Below are positions 59,054 to 64,000 of a stretch of DNA of 64,000 nucleotides, piece by piece (the first letter of the stretch is position 1; each line of letters starts with the position of its first letter). Position numbers and translations under genes: made by a program. Below the pieces are notes generated by a model. The model made no database searches. It had not been told where the DNA came from and worked only from the letters and a program-made list of their open reading frames with translations. The stretch is taken from positions 1 through 64,000 of the forward strand of contig CAVQZD010000004.1 in NCBI GenBank assembly GCA_963718375.1, written 5' to 3'. This DNA comes from RBG-16-64-13 sp963718375 (lineage in GTDB: Bacteria; Actinomycetota; Thermoleophilia; RBG-16-64-13).

Positions 59054-61468
59054 CTACTTCACGTGTACCGAACCAAGGAAGCCTGAGGGCGGAGACACAG
59101 CACCCAGAGCGTTCCCCAGATCGTAGATGGCAGCCGTGTAGTTTATGGCCACAGAGAGCGGGTTGTCGTATACAGCCTGAGCCGAAGCGATGGCAGCGTT
59201 GAATGTATCCATGACTGCCGTCGTAACCCACTTGGTCCCGGGGTCAGAAGACACATCCGACCCGTCTCCAGCAGCGCTCACCACAACGCCGGTCTTCGCC
59301 GCAGTCGCGTTGGTGATACCAAGGGCGAGTGCAGACTTGGCGTTGGCGTCAGTGCCATACGTGAACCCGATCGGGTTACCAGCATCGGGCATGCACCAAG
59401 CCGTCACCTCGAATGCGGTCAGACCCAAGCGCGTGTACGCGGTGTAGAACTGTGTCGGCCTCACCGAAGTAGCGAGGTTGAACCTCGAACAGTCGGCTTC
59501 CACCCGCACGTCCCCACCGATGCTGTAGGTCTTCGCGGCAGTATTCACCAAGACACCGACTACCGGCGTTGCACGCCTCAGATTCCATCCATCCGGACTC
59601 AACCACCACACCGCGAAGTCGCCCACGTGAGTCGTGAGGTCTACGTTGGACGTGGGGAAGAACAGGATATTGACGTCGAACCTGGGAGGATATCTCCCGG
59701 TCTCAAGAGTGTATGCACTCCGATCGATGGTCGTGGTCTCACCGTGCGTCTCGATGTCTCCGATGTAGACGGTCTCCCATTCCACTAGATCTATCTGGAT
59801 AGCCTGGTCCGTCGCGGCGTCTATGGTCAGTTTGACCGTGCGCCCGAGCCTCTGCGAGAGATTCTCTACCATCTGGAGCCTTGCCTGATTGAAGGTCCGA
59901 GGATCGTAGGTAACCCCCGAGAGGCCAACCCCGTAGTTGTACACGTACTTGTGGACGGCATATCCCCAAGTATCGGGCTCGAGATCCGTGTTGAACCACA
60001 GCGCATCGACCTGGTTCATCGAGTACAGGGTGGTTTCACCCTCAGCGGCCGGTACCTTCCGGCCGTTGACGAAGACTTTGCCTGCATCCAGCAGATCCTG
60101 GACACCGGTCAATGCGTCGCCAGGGTTGCCACCGAAGTACTGATCGTAGGCCGCACTCGTTACCTTGGTGGTACCGTCAGCTATATTCGTAACGTAGCTG
60201 AGCTCTTCCACCGAGCCCGGCTTCATCGAGCGCATGCCCTTGGTGGAGTCGGTTCCGAAAGCGACACTCAGCTTCTCAGTCGCGGCGTCCATCTGGGCCC
60301 ACGTCGCATCCCAGTCGTAGTAGACGGCCTTCGCATTGTCGTACGCGCTGGTCCAGGCATCCAAGATCGCCTGGGTGACCCAATAGGTCCCGGCGAAAAC
60401 GTCGGTGCCATCTGCGCTGGCTACGACCGTCTTACCAGCCAACTCAGCATTGACATACTGCAGCCCAGCGTAGAGAGCGGTCTTTGCGTACTTGCCGTGG
60501 CTGATACCGACAACGTGACCGGTATCGGTATTCCACAGTGTCACGGGTACATCACCCAATTGCAGGTTGTTGACGGCCCTGACGACCTGACCCGGCCGCG
60601 ACCCTGCCTGCATGTTGTACCTGACTATGAGCGCGTCCGAAGCCGTCACACCGTTGACTTCGATGTTGTTGGTGTCCTTAGCCGTCATCAAGCCCGTCAC
60701 GGGGACACAACGCTCCATGTGCCAACCGGTCCTGTCGTACCAGTACAGCACGGTGTCGCCCATGCGAATGGTCCAGTCGTAGTTGGCCCACCGAATACTG
60801 CGCGTTTCCCAGTTATTCGGTCCGCCGTCGGTGTGGTAGCTGGTCGCATCGACCGGCACCCCAAGGACTACCATTGTCCCTGCCGCGTAGTTCGGCCACT
60901 TGTATTCGACTTGACCGGCGCTCTTGATGCTGAAGTTGACTTGGTAGGCCGTAATCTGTCCCGGTAGCGCGTAGATCGAGGTCGTCATACCGCGAAGACC
61001 AGAGACCGCAAGGATATATGCGCGTCTCGCCTGTTCGAAAGTGTGGGCGGGGACGCCATCGCTCGTATCCTTATTCAACTTGTCGTGAGCCTGCCACGCC
61101 CAGTCATGGGCCCAGGTTCTGTACCATATCGCGGGCATACCGTTCATATAGTAGAGAGCCGGGTCAGCGGGCACCCTTATTCCGTTGACGTAGACCCTGC
61201 CTGCTTCAAGGAGCGCTTCCAGGCCGACCTCCACGCCGCCCTGGAAATACTTGTCCGTCTGCGCGGCGATGTAGATGCCATCGTTCACAGCATTCGCTGG
61301 GTCAAAATCATTAGCTTGCTCTAAGAGGAGGTCCAGATTCTTCGTGACGTTCGGATTCTCCACCATGCCCGGCGTCACCCAGTTGACGGGCTGAGCCGCC
61401 GTCGCCGTTGTAGCCAAGAGCGCAAGCGCCACAAGGGCTAGAACAATCGCGGTTAACAGTCTCTTCAT
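59054..61468 (-). CDS. Secreted two-repeat protein of unknown function
   Basis: 804 residues. An N-terminal signal peptide (LLTAIVLALVALALLATTAT, cleavage near AAQPV) is followed by two related halves. Segment A, with TDKYFQGGVEVGLEALLEAG and a VYVNGIRVP, is near residue 70, and recurs near 441 (YDQYFGGNPGDALTGVQDLL, VFVNGRKVP). A following block with WYRTWAHDWAWQAHDKLN matches WFNTDLEPDTWGYAVHKYV. A third block (WVTQAILDAWTSAYDNAKAV near 359; WVTTAVMDTFNAAIASAQAV near 747) looks FIVAR-like. No anchor or catalytic motif is evident. It might be an adhesin, S-layer-like or polymer-binding protein (guess). Confidence 0.8.
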   Translation of the reverse strand: MKRLLTAIVLALVALALLATTATAAQPVNWVTPGMVENPNVTKNLDLLLEQANDFDPANAVNDGIYIAAQTDKYFQGGVEVGLEALLEAGRVYVNGIRVPADPALYYMNGMPAIWYRTWAHDWAWQAHDKLNKDTSDGVPAHTFEQARRAYILAVSGLRGMTTSIYALPGQITAYQVNFSIKSAGQVEYKWPNYAAGTMVVLGVPVDATSYHTDGGPNNWETRSIRWANYDWTIRMGDTVLYWYDRTGWHMERCVPVTGLMTAKDTNNIEVNGVTASDALIVRYNMQAGSRPGQVVRAVNNLQLGDVPVTLWNTDTGHVVGISHGKYAKTALYAGLQYVNAELAGKTVVASADGTDVFAGTYWVTQAILDAWTSAYDNAKAVYYDWDATWAQMDAATEKLSVAFGTDSTKGMRSMKPGSVEELSYVTNIADGTTKVTSAAYDQYFGGNPGDALTGVQDLLDAGKVFVNGRKVPAAEGETTLYSMNQVDALWFNTDLEPDTWGYAVHKYVYNYGVGLSGVTYDPRTFNQARLQMVENLSQRLGRTVKLTIDAATDQAIQIDLVEWETVYIGDIETHGETTTIDRSAYTLETGRYPPRFDVNILFFPTSNVDLTTHVGDFAVWWLSPDGWNLRRATPVVGVLVNTAAKTYSIGGDVRVEADCSRFNLATSVRPTQFYTAYTRLGLTAFEVTAWCMPDAGNPIGFTYGTDANAKSALALGITNATAAKTGVVVSAAGDGSDVSSDPGTKWVTTAVMDTFNAAIASAQAVYDNPLSVAINYTAAIYDLGNALGAVSPPSGFLGSVHVK

Positions 61469-62077
61469 TTTTCACCCCATACAGTGATAGACAGTCGCCT
61501 TCTCAGTAGCGGGTAGTGCGGATCCCCGACACTCTGGCGCGCCTCGCGGCTATTTTGAGAGGTGCAGGGATCAGCCATGCGGAACACTCCATTCGTGAAC
61601 ACTCGACCTGGAACCGATGCAACTTCGAGCTTTGGATGGTCACCTCCACCATTGGTTTACGTTCCCCCAAGAAACAAGCCGCCCAAGCTGTCCCTACGGC
61701 AGCCCGAGCAACTGAATCCCAACGACTGAGACTGTTGGCTCACGAGCTGGCAACGCGATAGTTAACCCACCTCATTGTTAACCTACCTAATTGTTAACCT
61801 ACCTAACTATCACAGCGGAACGTACCACAATCGAAAGTGCCACGTCAATAGTTCTGGAGAGGCCCATGCGATGCGGCTCTATGACAGTAGAACCCTAGCA
61901 ATGCCGAGGGCGCCAATCCAATTCCAATGCCGCATTGAGCGTTGCCATGGCGGAATACCGGCTCCAAAGGAGTAACGGAGCGCAAAGCGCGATGCGTGGC
62001 GTGCTCGGCGGGAGGGGTCGCCTGAAGGAGACCTACTTCTCGTAGTACCCCGACTCCACTTCACCTGTAAAACGCAG
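61469..62077. other. Gene-poor stretch
   Basis: About 600 bases without a convincing gene. The part next to 61468 should hold the promoter of the 804-residue protein. Two short open frames occur (61516-61761 +, 61879-62064 -) but lack ribosome-binding sites or recognisable motifs. A 3 x 16-bp tandem repeat sits at 61761-61808. Confidence 0.45.
61761..61808. repeat. Three contiguous 16-bp direct repeats containing GTTAAC
   Basis: Units GTTAACCCACCTCATT, GTTAACCTACCTAATT and GTTAACCTACCTAACT follow without gaps. The array is bounded by GATA on the left and ATC on the right so that GATAGTTA and TAACTATC form an inverted pair at its ends. It could be a tandem operator, a recombination site or a small iteron array; no other evidence decides. 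Confidence 0.75.
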
Positions 62078-62106
62078 ACGGGGCGGCCCTTTCAGGGCCG
62101 CCCCGT
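62078..62106 (-). terminator. Terminator after the ribbon-helix-helix gene
   Basis: A 13-bp perfect stem (ACGGGGCGGCCCT with AGGGCCGCCCCGT) with a 3-base loop lies downstream of the gene at 62163-62405. It is a variant of the acs terminator stem. Confidence 0.65.
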
Positions 62107-62162
62107 TCTTCCAGTCGCTGCAGTTGGCGCTGCGTGCCGTCCAGCGCGTTCCGGTCTTTTCC

Positions 62163-62405
62163 CTACTCGGGGTCACTCACCCCCGCCTCAGACATCAGCC
62201 GCCCCACCGTATCCCATAGAAGGGGATCATGCGAGCGTCCCAGAGACAGTATGGAGCGCGCGACCTCCAGCTCGGGTTTGCAGAATTGCCCGACAATGTG
62301 CGATATCGGCCGCCCCGTCAGAGTGGACAGTTCGCGCAGTGTCTCGACATCCTCCCTGGGGAGGCTGATGGAAAGGCGCTCAACTTCAGTTTCTCGCCTG
62401 GCCAC
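62163..62405 (-). CDS. Ribbon-helix-helix-type small DNA-binding protein
   Basis: 80 residues from GTG 62405 (GGGAG upstream). VERLSISLPREDVETLRELS is a strand followed by a helix with the typical L-x-I-S-L-P start of CopG/Arc-type ribbon-helix-helix domains, and LTGRPISHIVGQF forms the turn and second helix. The rest (ELEVARSILSLGRSHDPLLW) is helical. It may be an orphan regulator or antitoxin; no partner toxin was recognised beside it. Confidence 0.6.
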   Translation of the reverse strand: MARRETEVERLSISLPREDVETLRELSTLTGRPISHIVGQFCKPELEVARSILSLGRSHDPLLWDTVGRLMSEAGVSDPE

Positions 62406-62713
62406 GATCAACTCCCGGGTAGCGGTTTTTCGACTTCAAGCCTCAGGCGTGCGAGTCTATCAGACTCGCGACGCTACCCCTGCAGTCTCCGCTCGGCTGG
62501 GCTGGTCCGCAAGAACGGTGTTCCCTGCCTTCTGCCGGGTACTGCGGCCCGCTCCAGCTCCTGGCGGTCGCACTCTGTTATTACCGGGCGCCCCGTCTTT
62601 GTGCCATCTACCAACTCTTGCGGGATGCCCGGGTAATACGCTAGTATTACGCAGTACGTGCGGTTAGCCCGCACACGACCTCAGTGGACAACGACCAAGA
62701 GAGCCGGTGAATC
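62406..62713. other. Intergenic stretch with one weak ORF
   Basis: A - strand open frame (62474-62674) encodes 66 residues including VILAYYPGIPQELVDGTKTG, which is protein-like, but I see no good ribosome-binding site and no known domain. It may be a remnant upstream of the ribbon-helix-helix gene. The right part should hold the promoter for 62714. Confidence 0.3.
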
Positions 62714-62869
62714 ATGGGAGCAGGCATCCAGGTTGCGATAGTTGTAGGCGCGCTGGTGGTTTGGGTCGTAGGCATCTACGCTCTGGAAAAGTCAACTACG
62801 GGGGCCGACCGCCGTCGCGAGGCGCGCCGGGCACGCAAAGCTCAAGCCAGCGAGTCCGCTGGAGCCTGA
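62714..62869 (+). CDS. Small single-helix membrane protein
   Basis: 51 residues: a transmembrane helix (IQVAIVVGALVVWVVGIYAL) followed by a basic cytoplasmic tail (ADRRREARRARKAQASE). A weak GGTGA sequence precedes ATG 62714. No family recognised. It is a lone + strand gene. Confidence 0.5.
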   Translation: MGAGIQVAIVVGALVVWVVGIYALEKSTTGADRRREARRARKAQASESAGA

Positions 62870-62939
62870 TGCGCTGAACTGGGTCGAGGCAGCACGCCCC
62901 CGGGGCAAACGCGAACCCCGGGGCGCGATCGTCAGGTCG

Positions 62940-63377
62940 TCAGTCGATGCTGAGCAGCTCCACCTCGAAGATGAGCTTCGCGTTGGGCGGTATCGCCCCG
63001 CCGGCGCCCCTGGCCCCGTAGCCGAGCTCGGGCGGGATGGTCAGCGTGCGCTTACCGCCCACCTGCATACCCGCGACACCCTGGTCCCAACCCGCGATGA
63101 CCTCATGCGCCCCGAGATTGAAGGTAAAGGGCTCGCCCCTATCCACTGACGAGTCGAACTTCGTCCCATCGGTCAGCCAACCGGTGTAGTGAACGGTCAC
63201 GACGTCACCGCTCTTCGCTGCGGGTCCCTCTCCGACGACCACGTCCTCGATGATGAGCGAGCTCGCTGACGTCGGCGGCTCAGTCGAAGTCGACCCTTGG
63301 CGGCTGCAACCGGAAAGGCCGGCCACGCCTATCACGGCGAACATGATGGGTACTAGCACAAGCGATCGCTTTGACAC
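62940..63377 (-). CDS. FKBP-type peptidyl-prolyl isomerase, lipoprotein
   Basis: 145 residues from GTG 63377 with GGAGG upstream (a longer open frame reaches 63638 without similarity). A lipoprotein signal (VLVPIMFAVIGVAGLSGC) is followed by a Ser/Thr linker and a full FKBP domain: GDVVTVHYTGWLTDGTKFDS, SVDRGEPFTFNLGAHEVIAG, WDQGVAGMQVGGKRTLTIPP and ELGYGARGAGGAIPPNAKLI. It probably assists folding of exported proteins at the membrane surface. Confidence 0.92.
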   Translation of the reverse strand: MSKRSLVLVPIMFAVIGVAGLSGCSRQGSTSTEPPTSASSLIIEDVVVGEGPAAKSGDVVTVHYTGWLTDGTKFDSSVDRGEPFTFNLGAHEVIAGWDQGVAGMQVGGKRTLTIPPELGYGARGAGGAIPPNAKLIFEVELLSID

Positions 63378-63535
63378 TTCGACCTCCAGATGATGATCAC
63401 GATGACTGTACGTTCCATGGTAGCCGACAATGGCCGCAGCGGCTGCCCGCGGCCGTTCGGCGTCCCCTCCGTTTCGCAGCCTACACTGAGCGGGTATTCG
63501 CATCGCAGTCCATAGAGGCGAATACTTGGGCAGCG

Positions 63536-64000
63536 CTAGTACGTGATCGAGGGCAGGAACACCCCCTCCGGCTCGCTGTAGGACCCTGTGCTCATCAGCG
63601 TCATCGGCTGCACCACCCGCAGTCCGTGTTCCAAGCACCAGCGGAAAAGCTCGCCGTTGCGGGCGGGCAAAAAGAAGCCCTGGCCGGCGAACGCTTCGGC
63701 GGTGCCGATCAACGCCTCCAGATCGGCGTTGCTCTCGCCTACGGCATGGCCGAAGAATCCAAGCGCTGTCACGTAGCCGGTGACACGCCCGTCGCCTTCC
63801 ACGACCCGCGCGGTGCCTTTATTGACGGCCTCGGCGAGTTCCGCGCTTCGGTCATAGCCATGGACTCGGCGACACAAGGCATCACAGTCGCAGAGGTCGG
63901 CTTCGGTGGCGGGGCGCACCAGACGGCCGCGCGTCTGCAGCTCGAGGGCCGGGCCCTGGATGTTCACGAGCAGCTCCCGCACTTCGAAGCCGAGCTTGGT
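63536..64000 (-). CDS. GNAT family acetyltransferase (5' part outside window)
   Basis: The frame is open to the window edge, so the true start lies beyond it; 154 residues are visible. LVRPATEADLCDCDALCRRV with HGYDRS begins a GNAT module, and the segment ARVVEGDGRVTGYVTALGFF carries the beta strands before the acetyl-CoA site. RVVQPMTLMSTGSYSEPEGV near the end resembles the C-terminal strand of two-module GNAT proteins. The visible part may be the second of two GNAT halves. Substrate unknown. Confidence 0.7.
   Translation of the reverse strand, partial: TKLGFEVRELLVNIQGPALELQTRGRLVRPATEADLCDCDALCRRVHGYDRSAELAEAVNKGTARVVEGDGRVTGYVTALGFFGHAVGESNADLEALIGTAEAFAGQGFFLPARNGELFRWCLEHGLRVVQPMTLMSTGSYSEPEGVFLPSITY

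Noticed and set aside
61761..61808. CRISPR array
   Set aside because: The repeats are contiguous without spacers and too short.
61879..62064. 61-residue - strand ORF in the gene-poor stretch
   Set aside because: Arg/Ser-rich low-quality translation without a start signal; likely a chance frame.
61800..62070. Possible cyclic-di-GMP or other riboswitch near 61980 (GAGCGCAAAGC)
   Set aside because: A short resemblance to a GEMM motif, but no GNAAACC tetraloop-receptor partner or P1 stem was found.

Overview
The window looks like chromosome of a high-GC, probably anaerobic actinobacterium (Coriobacteriia-like or another deep lineage; inference). Supporting signs are a DUF3068/PorA-like membrane protein, a Replic_Relax protein, frequent GTG/TTG starts, a rubrerythrin and late genes of the futalosine route to menaquinone. 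No rRNA or tRNA gene was recognised; the only structural RNA recognised is tmRNA.

Region 1 (1-13,861) is a decayed mobile element lying against the 3' end of the tmRNA gene. Its right half (7.1-13.9 kb, + strand) is an actinobacterial integrative-element backbone: small proteins, an MT-A70 adenine methyltransferase, a VirD4/TraG-like ATPase, a Replic_Relax protein and a large serine recombinase. Its left half (- strand) carries cargo. The main cargo is a tightly overlapping operon (5852 to 1094) with a SEFIR/TIR-like protein, a class II aminoacyl-tRNA-synthetase-like protein, an unknown polypeptide, a PvcA/Dit1 (isocyanide synthase) family protein, an MDR oxidoreductase and a SAM methyltransferase. 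DUF1883 and DUF2188 genes follow it. I could not match this combination to a described system, and it is the best candidate for something new here. Most element genes carry a single-base frameshift or a stop, while the next 50 kb has one obviously broken gene, so the element is decaying or its sequence is locally unreliable.

Region 2 (13.8-23.2 kb, - strand) is housekeeping: lepA, a small membrane protein, hemW, hrcA, dnaJ, prmA, rnr, smpB and ssrA, covering translation, heat shock, RNA turnover and ribosome rescue. Region 3 (23.3-30.1 kb, + strand) has an orphan sensor kinase followed by two methyltransferases, an amidohydrolase with altered metal ligands, an SDR, a DUF3068 protein and a broken FkbM methyltransferase.

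Region 4 (30.2-38.8 kb, - strand) holds an oligopeptide ABC transporter (binding protein, two permeases, two ATPases), a metallo-beta-lactamase-fold hydrolase preceded by three palindromic operator-like sites, a TetR regulator and a ceramidase-like hydrolase. Region 5 (38.8-55 kb, mostly - strand) has murJ, rpsT (+), holA, comEC, comEA, rubrerythrin, an alpha/beta hydrolase, yajQ, an ABC-F protein, an oxidoreductase, a chemoreceptor-like protein, mqnD, mqnB and an RNA-processing-type metallo-beta-lactamase.

Region 6 (55-64 kb) has acetyl-CoA synthetase (+), then exported proteins on the - strand (a lipoprotein, a matrixin-like protease, an 804-residue two-repeat protein) set off by strong terminators. 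It ends with a gene-poor stretch containing a 3 x 16-bp tandem repeat, a ribbon-helix-helix protein, an FKBP lipoprotein and a partial acetyltransferase.
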